DNA from: JALJPB01 sp963933115
GTDB lineage: Bacteria > Pseudomonadota > Gammaproteobacteria > Enterobacterales > Alteromonadaceae
Assembly: GCA_963933115.1 (NCBI GenBank)
Contig: CAWVSL010000044.1
Location: 1-22,618 of the forward strand
Length of the DNA: 22,618 nucleotides
Reading direction: 5' to 3'
The position numbers and the translations under genes were made by a program. How positions within the stretch are numbered: the first letter of the stretch is position 1; every line of letters begins with the position of its first letter. Below, piece by piece: positions 15,825-22,618 of this stretch. Below the pieces are notes generated by a model, which had not been told where the DNA came from, searched no databases, and worked only from the letters and a program-made list of their open reading frames with translations.

Positions 15825-16724
15825 CTAAAAAGTTAATCGATACCAATATGCGGCGTTAGCACTCGTCAGCGCCATTAGTTGATCGGATGTAAAGTTAAGA
15901 CTTGAATACGTTTGCCAGAGACTATTATAACTTTGATTAAATAACGTTAACGGGAAATTACTAGCAAGCATGACTCTTTTATCACCAAAAGTGTCAATAC
16001 AGTTACCGATGACTTTTTCTAAAAAGTCAATCGTATAGTCTTTGTTTTCCATCTCCCAACCTGAACATTTAATTGCACATTGCTCAAATTGACTGAGTGT
16101 GTTGATAGCGGCTTGCCAATTAAGCCAAGTAGCCTCTTTGGATTTATTATCACCGCTATTTTTGCTTTCGGGGAGAGCAGGAGGCCAACCAGCATGATCA
16201 ATAATAACGGTTAATGTTGGGATGTTTTTTAATAGGTTAACAAGTAAATTAAGTGAGGTTTTATCCGCTATAGCCATTTGTAAATCAAAACTAAGTCGCT
16301 TTGTTGCCAAGTAGTTTAAATTATACTGAATATCTTCGCTTTGCAGTATTTCTTCGGCTTGTTCATCTAAAATATGGCGGCAGCCAACCACACTCTGATA
16401 ATGTAATAACTGATCAACTTGTTTAATAAAATCGTTTTTATTAAGCGTTAAGTCAATTGCGGCAACTGACTTAAAGGGTAATTGGCATTGAGACTCCAAC
16501 CACGCAATTTCTCGCCAAGGCTTTTTATTATCAAACCCGGCTTCGATATGAATAAAACCACCCAGTTCAAAAGGTGGATTGACTGTTAAGTGTTGTTCAT
16601 TAAAATTTTGGCAAATAATCTTTTTATTAGGCCAAAAAGGTGTGTTTTCTTCTTTTAGCCAATGATAATCACCCTGAACCAGATCAAAAAGGTGAAGGTG
16701 GGCATCAATCAGTGGATAGTTCAT
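15825..16724 (-). CDS. Amidohydrolase-superfamily lactonase-like protein (COG3618)
   Basis: A 299-aa TIM-barrel protein with the N-terminal metal motif DAHLHLFD (H9, H11) and a barrel His in IIDHAGW (H177). COG3618 members, such as L-fuconolactonase and L-rhamnono-lactonase, open sugar lactones to aldonic acids. Near the C-terminus the usual GSDWP reads ASNFP (254-258), with Asn 256 in place of the Asp; such variants occur within the family and may change metal use or substrate. Its ATG overlaps the SDR stop by four bases, so the two form an operon. With the SDR making a lactone and the dehydratase across the convergent gap, it fits an oxidative sugar pathway. Confidence 0.85.
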   Translation of the reverse strand: MNYPLIDAHLHLFDLVQGDYHWLKEENTPFWPNKKIICQNFNEQHLTVNPPFELGGFIHIEAGFDNKKPWREIAWLESQCQLPFKSVAAIDLTLNKNDFIKQVDQLLHYQSVVGCRHILDEQAEEILQSEDIQYNLNYLATKRLSFDLQMAIADKTSLNLLVNLLKNIPTLTVIIDHAGWPPALPESKNSGDNKSKEATWLNWQAAINTLSQFEQCAIKCSGWEMENKDYTIDFLEKVIGNCIDTFGDKRVMLASNFPLTLFNQSYNSLWQTYSSLNFTSDQLMALTSANAAYWYRLTF

Positions 16725-17446
16725 TGGGCGGTATAGCCGCCATCAATAACTTGCAAACTACCGGTAATAAATTTGGCTTTATCACTGGCAAGAAACAAGA
16801 CTAATTCCGCGACTTCCTCCGGTTGCCCTAATCGGCCTAAAGGTTGAAGGTTTGCTTCTTCTTGATGAATCTTGTTTTTATCAGCACCTGATTTTTGACA
16901 GTAGTCATCGATTGCCTGATGGTACAACGGTGTTTCAATTGTGCCAGGACAAACCGCATTAGCTCGAATATTAAATTGAGCATAATCAAGCGCAGTAGTT
17001 TTTGCCATGGAGGCGAGAGCGGTCTTACTTAAGTTGTAAGCAAAAGAGTTTTGCTTGCCAATAATTGCTTGGTCAGACGAGATCAAAATGATCGCGCCTT
17101 GTTTGTTGGCTTTCATATTGGGCAGTACCGCTTTAATCGCAGCAAATGCGCCTTTGACATTAATACTAAAGACCTTGTCTAGATCTTGCTCACTGGTGTT
17201 TTCAATGTTAGCAGAATGATGAATACCGGCATTAGACACTAATACATCAATAGTATGCGTTTTAGTAATTTCACTGATGATATTATTAACTTCTTCAAGG
17301 TCAGTGATATCACATTGACAAAAGTCACCGTATTCACTGTGTTGTAAATCAAGGTTAAACACTTGATAGTCATTTTTTAAAAATAACTGCACTATGCTAA
17401 GACCTATGCCTGAACTTCCGCCGGTAACGATACATGTTTTTTTCAT
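16721..17446 (-). CDS. SDR family NAD(P)-dependent oxidoreductase (sugar dehydrogenase-like)
   Basis: A 241-aa classical short-chain dehydrogenase. It has the cofactor motif TGGSSGIG (8-15), NAG (72-74), catalytic Ser 123/124, YNLSK (Tyr 137, Lys 141) and a C-terminal DGGYTAQ. An Asp after the second strand (NLDLQ, about residue 33) suggests NAD rather than NADP. The family does not fix the substrate. Operon with a sugar-lactonase-like gene makes a sugar or 2-keto-3-deoxy-sugar-acid dehydrogenase the best guess. It is the first gene of the minus-strand arm and has only a weak ribosome-binding site. Confidence 0.88.
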   Translation of the reverse strand: MKKTCIVTGGSSGIGLSIVQLFLKNDYQVFNLDLQHSEYGDFCQCDITDLEEVNNIISEITKTHTIDVLVSNAGIHHSANIENTSEQDLDKVFSINVKGAFAAIKAVLPNMKANKQGAIILISSDQAIIGKQNSFAYNLSKTALASMAKTTALDYAQFNIRANAVCPGTIETPLYHQAIDDYCQKSGADKNKIHQEEANLQPLGRLGQPEEVAELVLFLASDKAKFITGSLQVIDGGYTAQ

Positions 17447-17581
17447 TAAGTTATCTTAAAAAATTCAATTCATTAATAGAGTAAAGTATTACACCATAAA
17501 GGAAACTTAGCCGCTATGTCTTTCGGTTTAAAGCCAAAAATCTGTAATGGGAGTTACTAGAGCGGTCAACAAAAATTGAGT

Positions 17582-17608
17582 TGTTGAGCTGATTTAATGA
17601 GCTCAACA
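17582..17608. promoter_or_regulatory. Nine-base-arm inverted repeat upstream of the SDR-lactonase operon
   Basis: TGTTGAGCT and AGCTCAACA are exact complements around a nine-base spacer, 136 bases from the SDR start. It could be an operator or a structured 5' leader. It does not resemble the dyad before the aldolase gene, so a shared regulator is not supported. Confidence 0.3.
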
Positions 17609-17775
17609 TTTCAGCCTCTTAAATGCCAAATAAAAGGCTTTATATTATCTATTCATGCGCTTAACTACCGGTCTTTCCTGTTTTTTCTATAGAGGGACTA
17701 AAACTGACAGTATTAGGAAATCATCGCAACAATAGCGACCAAATTTGACTTATACCATTTCTATTCAGTAAATCA

Positions 17776-17804
17776 CTGACCTTTTGATTAAATTAATCTA
17801 TAAT
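17776..17804 (+). promoter_or_regulatory. Predicted sigma-70 promoter of the DUF3010 gene
   Basis: CTGACC (17776-17781) and a perfect TATAAT (17799-17804) are separated by 17 bases. Transcription would start about 17811, giving a leader of roughly 55 bases before the ATG at 17866. Confidence 0.6.
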
Positions 17805-17865
17805 CCGCTGATAAATATAAGTACTCTTGAAAGTAAGGGGCTTTTAATCATTTTGAGGTTGTTTC

Positions 17866-18291
17866 ATGAAAGTATGTGGTGTTGAATTAAAAGGTAACGA
17901 TGCGATTATTTGTATTATGACAAAGGAAAATAATTTGTATGACGTGCCACAAACTCGCGTACAAAAAATATCATTGGTCAATGCTAGCGATGCTGAAGAA
18001 GTGAGGCACTTTCAATTTACATTTGCTAAGTTAATGGAAGACTACCAAGTTGATACGGTTGTTATCAAAGGTCGCGCACTAAAAGGTAAATTTTCCGGTG
18101 GTCCAGTCGGCTTTAAACTCGAAGGCGCAATACAATTGATTTCTCCATTAAAGGTTGAAATTCTTGCTGGTAATTTTATTAAAAAAGCGCTGACGCGTAG
18201 CCAAATTGATATTGATTTTAGAGATACGGGCTTAAAACAATACCAAGAACCTGCTTTTGAAACTGTTTTTGCTTACCTCGAAAGTCAGTGA
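17866..18291 (+). CDS. DUF3010 family protein
   Basis: A 141-aa soluble protein that I recognise as DUF3010, common in marine gammaproteobacteria. It opens KVCGVELKGNDAIICIM, a beta-hairpin-like start reminiscent of RNase H/actin-type folds. It continues with VDTVVIKGRALKGKFSGGPVGFKLEGAIQ and ends with a short acidic helix. The fold comparison is only an impression. GAGG sits seven bases before the ATG and a strong promoter precedes it. It is probably monocistronic, with terminator-like hairpins downstream. Function unknown. Confidence 0.88.
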   Translation: MKVCGVELKGNDAIICIMTKENNLYDVPQTRVQKISLVNASDAEEVRHFQFTFAKLMEDYQVDTVVIKGRALKGKFSGGPVGFKLEGAIQLISPLKVEILAGNFIKKALTRSQIDIDFRDTGLKQYQEPAFETVFAYLESQ

Positions 18292-18303
18292 AAATAGGCG
18301 GTT

Positions 18304-18332
18304 TTGAGCTGATATCCTAGATATCGGCTCAA
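18304..18332 (+). other. Long perfect stem-loop after the DUF3010 gene
   Basis: TTGAGCTGATATC-CTA-GATATCGGCTCAA makes a 13-pair stem (one G-U) with a three-base loop, 12 bases past the stop. There is no T-run after it, so it may stabilise the 3' end rather than terminate; a proper terminator lies 55 bases further on. Confidence 0.5.
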
Positions 18333-18387
18333 TAACTCGATATTACATTCCCCATATAATTCAAAGTTATCCTGTTGAAAATTCACA

Positions 18388-18417
18388 CCTATTGTTGCTT
18401 CTCAACAAAAGGTTTTT
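18388..18417 (+). terminator. Intrinsic terminator between DUF3010 and acyl-CoA dehydrogenase genes
   Basis: CCTATTGTTG-CTTCT-CAACAAAAGG is a ten-position stem with one mismatch, followed directly by TTTTT on the plus strand. It probably ends the DUF3010 transcript and so makes the acyl-CoA dehydrogenase a separate unit. Confidence 0.55.
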
Positions 18418-18573
18418 ACTAATCTCACCTTAACAATCTAGATTTATCGATACTATTTGGATTTTTTACTGAAATTTATACTTTTAAAAACTCTCAGAAC
18501 ATGTTTAAATCACAAGATACTAACAAGTCAGACCACCTACCAGTTGGTTGTGCCAATTTAAAGAGAGAATCCG

Positions 18574-20370
18574 ATGCCTGAATACAAAGCCCCCTTACGA
18601 GATATGAAATTTGTGATGCAAGAGTTACTCGATTGTGAATCGCATTATCAAAAATTAGGTTATGAAGATGCTAGTTTAGAAATGGTTGATGCGATTATTG
18701 CTGAAGCAAGTAAGTTTACAGAACAGGTTATCGCACCATTAAATCAAATTGGTGATCAACAAGGTTGTACTTGGACTAATGGTGAGGTGAAAACACCTGA
18801 CGGTTTTAAAGACGCTTATCAACAGTATGTCGAAGGTGGTTGGCCAACGCTCTCACAAGGAATAGATTTTGGTGGTCAAGGTTTGCCTTATTCACTTAAT
18901 GCGGCTATTGGTGAGTTTATGTCGGCGGGCAATCACAGCTTTGCCATGTATCCAGGTTTAAGCCACGGTGCTTTAGCAACAATTGAAGCACATGGCAGTG
19001 AAACGCAAAAACAAATGTTTATGCCCAAGTTGGTTGAAGGTGTATGGACAGGTACTATGTGTTTAACAGAGCCCCATTGTGGTACTGATTTAGGGATGCT
19101 ACGAACTAAAGCTGAACCCAATGACGATGGTAGTTATTCCATTACGGGTACCAAGATATTTATATCTGCAGGTGAGCATGATTTATCGGACAATATTATT
19201 CATATCGTTATTGCGAGAACTCCGGGCGCACCAGAGGGCAATAAAGGTATTTCATTATTTATTGTGCCTAAGTTTAATGTCACTGATGATGGCAATGTTG
19301 CTGATAGAAATACGCTCAGCTGTGGCTCGATTGAACATAAAATGGGTATTAATGCGAATGCTACCTGTGTGATTAATTTTGATAGCGCTAAAGCTTATTT
19401 AATTGGTACTGAAAATCGGGGTTTACACTGTATGTTTACCTTTATGAATGCTGCTCGTTTAGGTGTTGCTAATGAAGGTGTTGCTGCTGCAGATGCTTCT
19501 TTTCAAGGCGCACTCGCTTATGCAAAGGATCGTTTACAAATGCGATCACTATCGGGCGTTAAAAACCCTAAAGGGCCAGCGGACGCTATTATTGTTCACC
19601 CTGATGTACGGCGTATGCTGTTAACACAAAAGTCGATTGCTGAAGGTGGTAGAGCGTTAATTGGTTATTTATCACAGTTGGTTGATATCACTCATGTAGA
19701 AAATGATGAAGCTATAAAAGCTGATGCTGAAGCTAAATTGGCATTATTAACGCCTATTGCTAAAGCATTTTTAACTGAAATTGGCTTAGAATGTACTAGC
19801 CACGGTATTCAAATACTTGGCGGTCATGGTTTTATTAAAGAATGGGGTATGGAACAACTGATGCGTGATACTAAAATCAGTTGTATCTATGAAGGAACAA
19901 CCGGTATTCAAGCACTCGATTTATTAGCCCGTAAAATTTTAGGGTCTCAGGGCGAAATATTGAAACCTTTTGCCGGTGAAGTTGCTACATTTTGTCAAAA
20001 TAATATGGCTAATGAAGCCATGGCAGAATTTATTACGCCAATTATGACCTTTGCAGGGCAATGGCAAAAGATGACGCAAAGTATTGGCGCTAAGGCGATG
20101 AAAAATCCTGATGAAATTGGCGCGGCTTCAGTTGATTACCTAATGTATTCGGGTTATGTCACTCTGGCCTATTTTTGGGCTAAAATGGCCAAAGTTGCTC
20201 AAGATAAGTTAGCCGCTGGCGATGATGACAAAGATTTTTATCAAGCAAAAATCAAAACAGCTCGCTTTTACTTCCAACGAATTTTGCCTCGAGCTCATGG
20301 CCATGTCAGTTGTTTAGAAAATGGCGCGGACTCTATGATGGACTTAGATGCAGAGCACTTTATTTTTTAA
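18574..20370 (+). CDS. DmdC-like acyl-CoA dehydrogenase (long form with C-terminal domain)
   Basis: A 598-aa FAD-dependent acyl-CoA dehydrogenase, longer than the usual 380-aa form because of an extra C-terminal domain (about 470-598). It starts MPEYKAPLRDMKFVM, typical of the DmdC/3-methylmercaptopropionyl-CoA dehydrogenase-like group. The FAD/substrate region MCLTEPHCGTDLG is at 162-174 and the catalytic Glu is in IYEGTTGIQ (E440). Members oxidise short or medium acyl-CoAs; true DmdC acts in DMSP demethylation, but this group is broad and often serves general fatty-acid oxidation. No DMSP gene is nearby, so the DMSP role is not claimed. Ribosome-binding site GAGAG before ATG 18574; followed by a strong terminator. 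Confidence 0.88.
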   Translation: MPEYKAPLRDMKFVMQELLDCESHYQKLGYEDASLEMVDAIIAEASKFTEQVIAPLNQIGDQQGCTWTNGEVKTPDGFKDAYQQYVEGGWPTLSQGIDFGGQGLPYSLNAAIGEFMSAGNHSFAMYPGLSHGALATIEAHGSETQKQMFMPKLVEGVWTGTMCLTEPHCGTDLGMLRTKAEPNDDGSYSITGTKIFISAGEHDLSDNIIHIVIARTPGAPEGNKGISLFIVPKFNVTDDGNVADRNTLSCGSIEHKMGINANATCVINFDSAKAYLIGTENRGLHCMFTFMNAARLGVANEGVAAADASFQGALAYAKDRLQMRSLSGVKNPKGPADAIIVHPDVRRMLLTQKSIAEGGRALIGYLSQLVDITHVENDEAIKADAEAKLALLTPIAKAFLTEIGLECTSHGIQILGGHGFIKEWGMEQLMRDTKISCIYEGTTGIQALDLLARKILGSQGEILKPFAGEVATFCQNNMANEAMAEFITPIMTFAGQWQKMTQSIGAKAMKNPDEIGAASVDYLMYSGYVTLAYFWAKMAKVAQDKLAAGDDDKDFYQAKIKTARFYFQRILPRAHGHVSCLENGADSMMDLDAEHFIF

Positions 20371-20450
20371 TGGGAAAGTGACTTAACTGTAAAATGGCAG
20401 GGTAACAAAAAGTATACTTTTTCAATCTTGTCTCATTTGAATTAATTCAT

Positions 20451-20482
20451 AAAAAAACAGAACGTGATCGTTCTGTTTTTTT
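20451..20482. terminator. Bidirectional intrinsic terminator
   Basis: AAAAAAACAGAACG-TGAT-CGTTCTGTTTTTTT is a perfect 14-pair symmetrical hairpin with A- and T-tracts on both sides. It serves the acyl-CoA dehydrogenase on the plus strand and can also stop transcripts from hemH on the minus strand. Confidence 0.92.
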
Positions 20483-20531
20483 GTATTCATTAATGGTGTT
20501 TGGCGAGTAAAATATTCGCTATTTCAGTATC

Positions 20532-20574
20532 GCCATTATGTTAGGTCCGCTAGTTTTGTCCTAGTCATAATGGC
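20532..20574. repeat. Imperfect palindrome downstream of hemH
   Basis: GCCATTATG-TTAGG, a 14-base loop, then CCTAG-T-CATAATGGC form a 14-pair stem with one bulged base, ending 22 bases from the hemH stop. It has no T-tract on either strand, and a full terminator lies beside it, so it is not needed for termination. It may be a small mobile palindromic repeat or an mRNA 3' protector; only one copy is visible here. Confidence 0.4.
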
Positions 20575-20596
20575 TTAGCTGATGAAGAAACCGATA

Positions 20597-21676
20597 CTAT
20601 TTTTCAGCACCCAGCTTGATCGCCAGCTCTGCACGCAACTCGGTATTTTCACTAGAACCCCAACCTTTTAAATGCTGTTCAAGCAGTTGGGTCAACATTT
20701 CAATATGGGCAGGTTCTGCGTTGAGGGCACTAATATATTCATACCGTTCGCCGCCCGCTTCGAGGAAATATTCACGATTTTCCTCACCAATTTCTTCAAT
20801 GGTTTCTAGACAATCAGCAGAAAAACCAGGGCAGACCAGCTGTACTGACTTAACACCTTCTTTGGGTAACGCCATTAAGGTCTTATCTGTGTAGGGTTGA
20901 AGCCACTCCTCGCGACCAAAGCGAGATTGAAAGCTAACTAAGTACTCACTTTTTTCTAAGCCTAGATTTTCGGCTAATAATCGTGAGGTCTTATGACATT
21001 CACAATGATAGGGGTCACCATTAAGTAAGTAGCGTTTAGGAATACCGTGATAGGTAAAAATTAACTTGTCTGCTCTACCATGGGTTTGCCAATGTGCTCT
21101 AATTTTGTCTGCAACCGCCTCAATATAGGCAGGGAAGTCGTGATAGTGGTTAATAAACCGTAATTCGGGGATCAAGCGTTGCTTGGCTAAGCTTGTTGCT
21201 ACCGCATCAAAAGTTGACGCTGTGGTAGATGCACAATATTGGGGGTAAAGGGGTAAAACCACTAATTTTCTAACACCTTGATCTAACATTTTACTAATGA
21301 CCGAGTCCACTGAAGGGTTGCCATAACGCATGGCACATTCTAGTACTAGGTCTTCACCGTATTGCTCCTGAAGTTTAGTTCTCAGAGCGTCAGCTTGATC
21401 CTGAGTATGAAACATTAAGGGAGACCCACGCTCGGTCCAAACGGTGCTATACGCTTTGGCTGAACGTCTAGGACGAATATTGAGGATGACAAAATTGAGG
21501 ATCATCCACCAAATGAGTCGGGGTACTTCAACGACTCTAGGATCAGACAAGAATTCTTTCAAGTAGCGCTTTAATTCAGTTTTTTTAGGGGCATCAGGGG
21601 TGCCTAAATTGGTAATCAACACACCAATCTTGTCTTGTTGCTTATGGGTAAAGCTTGAGCTGTTTTTATATTTCAT
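20597..21676 (-). CDS. hemH: Ferrochelatase
   Basis: A 359-aa enzyme that inserts iron into protoporphyrin IX, the last step of heme synthesis. It has IGVLITNLGTPDAP (17-30), the active-site FTYHGIPKRY with His 210, and the ferrochelatase signature VCPGFSADCLETIEEIG (281-297) with the acidic residues E294/E295. HCECHK (224-229) holds a Cys pair; some bacterial ferrochelatases carry a [2Fe-2S] cluster, but I cannot say this one does. About 15 extra residues precede the conserved start; the ATG at 21676 has a modest AAGAG ribosome-binding site. Appears monocistronic. Confidence 0.96.
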   Translation of the reverse strand: MKYKNSSSFTHKQQDKIGVLITNLGTPDAPKKTELKRYLKEFLSDPRVVEVPRLIWWMILNFVILNIRPRRSAKAYSTVWTERGSPLMFHTQDQADALRTKLQEQYGEDLVLECAMRYGNPSVDSVISKMLDQGVRKLVVLPLYPQYCASTTASTFDAVATSLAKQRLIPELRFINHYHDFPAYIEAVADKIRAHWQTHGRADKLIFTYHGIPKRYLLNGDPYHCECHKTSRLLAENLGLEKSEYLVSFQSRFGREEWLQPYTDKTLMALPKEGVKSVQLVCPGFSADCLETIEEIGEENREYFLEAGGERYEYISALNAEPAHIEMLTQLLEQHLKGWGSSENTELRAELAIKLGAEK

Positions 21677-22207
21677 AAATCTCTTAATCGGCTAAAGGAC
21701 AGTAACTAAATATGACAGTTATTGAATTTTGAACTAAGCCGCTAACGAAAACAAGTTATACCGAGTATTAGCCGTATTTTTAGTCTTATTTTTAATTTTT
21801 ATTTTCTCTAGTGCACTTTAGTTTTTTGGGTTACTAGGAGTCATGACTTTTAACGCAGGCCTATTAAGTAATAACATGAGGTGAGTAATCTATGGACAGA
21901 AACTTAAGGCTTGGTGAACCAAATAAAACGGTACAAACTGATTGTATTAGCGGGAGGGATATCTTAGTTAACTAAATTGTATACCATAGAAGAGGTAAAC
22001 CACATAAATGCCAAATGAGTTATTATCGTAAACTTAGTAACTGGAACAAGGGTTTTAATCGACGCAGTCAACTTATTGATATTGTCATTTAAGCGAAAGC
22101 ATTATTCTATCATGTAATACTTTCTCGTTATTTAACAGGTTAGACCCTATTGAGTTTGATTTTACTCACTTTTTAACATCGTCGAGTTTAAGCCTTATGC
22201 TATCGTA
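21677..22207. other. AT-rich intergenic region left of the duplicated small ORF
   Basis: No gene longer than about 30 codons is convincing in this 531-base stretch. The best candidates are tiny. A 27-codon ORF at 21892-21975 on the plus strand is preceded by GAGGTGA, a seven-base match to the anti-Shine-Dalgarno. A 12-codon ORF (21843-21881) ends with a stop overlapping that site. A 25-codon ORF at 22015-22092 lacks a ribosome-binding site. An imperfect ten-pair stem (GAAAGCATTA with TAATACTTTC) lies about 22095-22124. The hemH promoter must be at the left end but was not placed. Confidence 0.5.
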
Positions 22208-22318
22208 TTATAATAAATTAAAAATATTTACAATGGCCACTAGAACAAAAAATCCTATTACTACCATGACTATCTCGACTAACAACTTTATCTGCTTTGA
22301 TTTAGCTACTCTTGACAT
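22208..22318 (-). CDS. Small single-helix membrane protein, 36 aa
   Basis: A 36-codon ORF with a basic amphipathic start (MSRVAKSKQIK). A hydrophobic helix of about 22 residues follows (VMVVIGFFVLVAIVNI, roughly 12-33), then a short polar end NLL. The design, positive N-terminus then one helix, fits an inner-membrane miniprotein. The start has a modest ribosome-binding site (TTGGAAAAG ending three bases before ATG). A second, damaged copy lies upstream at 22455-22533, and retained similarity between the two supports this being a real coding sequence. Family unknown; comparable size and shape occur among type I toxins and small regulatory membrane proteins. Confidence 0.5.
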   Translation of the reverse strand: MSRVAKSKQIKLLVEIVMVVIGFFVLVAIVNIFNLL

Positions 22319-22454
22319 ATACTTTTCCAAAAAATTAACTTATAAAATTTATAGCTGAATACCTATAAATTCCAATTATTTTTACTTTTATTTTATCTAT
22401 ATTATATAGCTATGAAAATCTCGAAAATAGTTGTACATACCATGTAACACTCCA

Positions 22455-22533
22455 AAGTTTACTATGGCGACTAAAACGAAATGCCGATTATCAAAACGAC
22501 GATATTGATTAACAAATTAACCTGCTTTTTTTA
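22455..22533 (-). pseudogene. Degraded second copy of the 36-aa membrane ORF
   Basis: Aligned in the same orientation, this stretch matches the ORF at 22208-22318 at about two thirds of positions. Exact blocks include AAGCAG, TTGTTA and GTAAA-type segments. Translated, it gives KKQVNLLINIVVLIIGI, then VLVAIVNFGVL after a one-base frameshift. The position of the start codon reads ATA, and the 5' end is shifted again in a run of seven A. It is thus an old tandem duplicate that has lost its reading frame, or a diverged relative read differently. It lies 85 bases from the window edge. Confidence 0.45.
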
Positions 22534-22618
22534 GTGGTTTATTGTATGCAGTATTAAAAATAATACATATAAAATAAGTACTTACATCCATTGTGGCATA
22601 TATGCTTTATATTTATAA

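Larger units (their letters stand above)
17447..17865. other. Divergent intergenic region between the SDR and DUF3010 genes
   Basis: This 419-base stretch has no convincing gene on either strand. It holds a perfect nine-pair dyad, TGTTGAGCT-9-AGCTCAACA (17582-17608), with no T-tract, and a good promoter for the DUF3010 gene at its right end (17776-17804). The promoter of the SDR-lactonase pair must also lie here, but I could not place it. Confidence 0.6.

Noticed and set aside
18574..20370. Calling the acyl-CoA dehydrogenase dmdC, part of DMSP demethylation
   Set aside because: The long-form family is broad, and no dmdA, dmdB or dmdD gene is in the window, so the specific pathway is not supported.
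20597..21676. Functional link between hemH and the TANGO2-like gene through heme
   Set aside because: They are more than 8 kb apart on separate transcripts with unrelated genes between; closeness alone is not evidence.
22015..22092. 25-codon plus-strand ORF beginning MSYYRKLSNWNKGF
   Set aside because: No ribosome-binding site and no supporting context; too short to claim.

Overview
The window looks like chromosomal DNA of a marine gammaproteobacterium of the Colwellia/Thalassotalea type (Alteromonadales). This is inferred from the low G+C content, AT-rich intergenic stretches, proteobacterial gene families (BtuB/BtuF/BtuR, proteobacterial HemH, a DmdC-like acyl-CoA dehydrogenase, DUF3010) and the general codon use. 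No rRNA, tRNA, CRISPR array, phage gene or intact insertion sequence was seen.

Layout. (1) 158-1159: YeiH-family (UPF0324) inner-membrane transporter, followed by a 300-base stretch holding a start-less open frame that may be a gene remnant. (2) 1462-7232: a vitamin B12 acquisition locus, all on the minus strand. It has two transcription units, each headed by its own cobalamin riboswitch. One is btuD-btuC-btuR-btuF (ABC ATPase, permease, corrinoid adenosyltransferase, periplasmic binding protein), with a terminator-type expression platform. The other is btuB (TonB-dependent outer-membrane receptor), whose platform looks translational. Together they carry B12 across both membranes and convert it to adenosylcobalamin, the ligand most riboswitches of this class sense. 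(3) 7319-12340: an M13 zinc metallopeptidase lipoprotein, a ThrE-type amino-acid exporter, an unannotated 57-aa two-helix membrane protein, and a two-gene unit of an unknown 109-aa protein with a TANGO2/NRDE-family protein. (4) 12482-17446: two convergent arms that read like a non-phosphorylative sugar/sugar-acid pathway. The plus arm has a class II aldolase/adducin-like protein, a galactonate-dehydratase-like enolase-superfamily enzyme and an NAPE-PLD-like metallo-beta-lactamase lipoprotein. The minus arm has an SDR dehydrogenase and a COG3618-type lactonase/amidohydrolase. (5) 17776-20482: DUF3010 protein and a DmdC-like acyl-CoA dehydrogenase, each with terminator-like structures. (6) 20597-21676: ferrochelatase hemH. 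(7) 21677-22618: an AT-rich end region without long genes. It contains a 36-codon single-helix membrane ORF and, about 140 bases further on, a degraded second copy of the same ORF.

The items most worth following up are the duplicated/decayed 36-aa ORF at the right edge, the sugar-acid cluster whose enzymes carry unusual active-site substitutions (aldolase Glu to Gly, dehydratase first metal ligand Asp to Glu, lactonase SDWP to SNFP), and the dual-riboswitch B12 locus. I saw no clear defence system or wholly new multi-gene machine.
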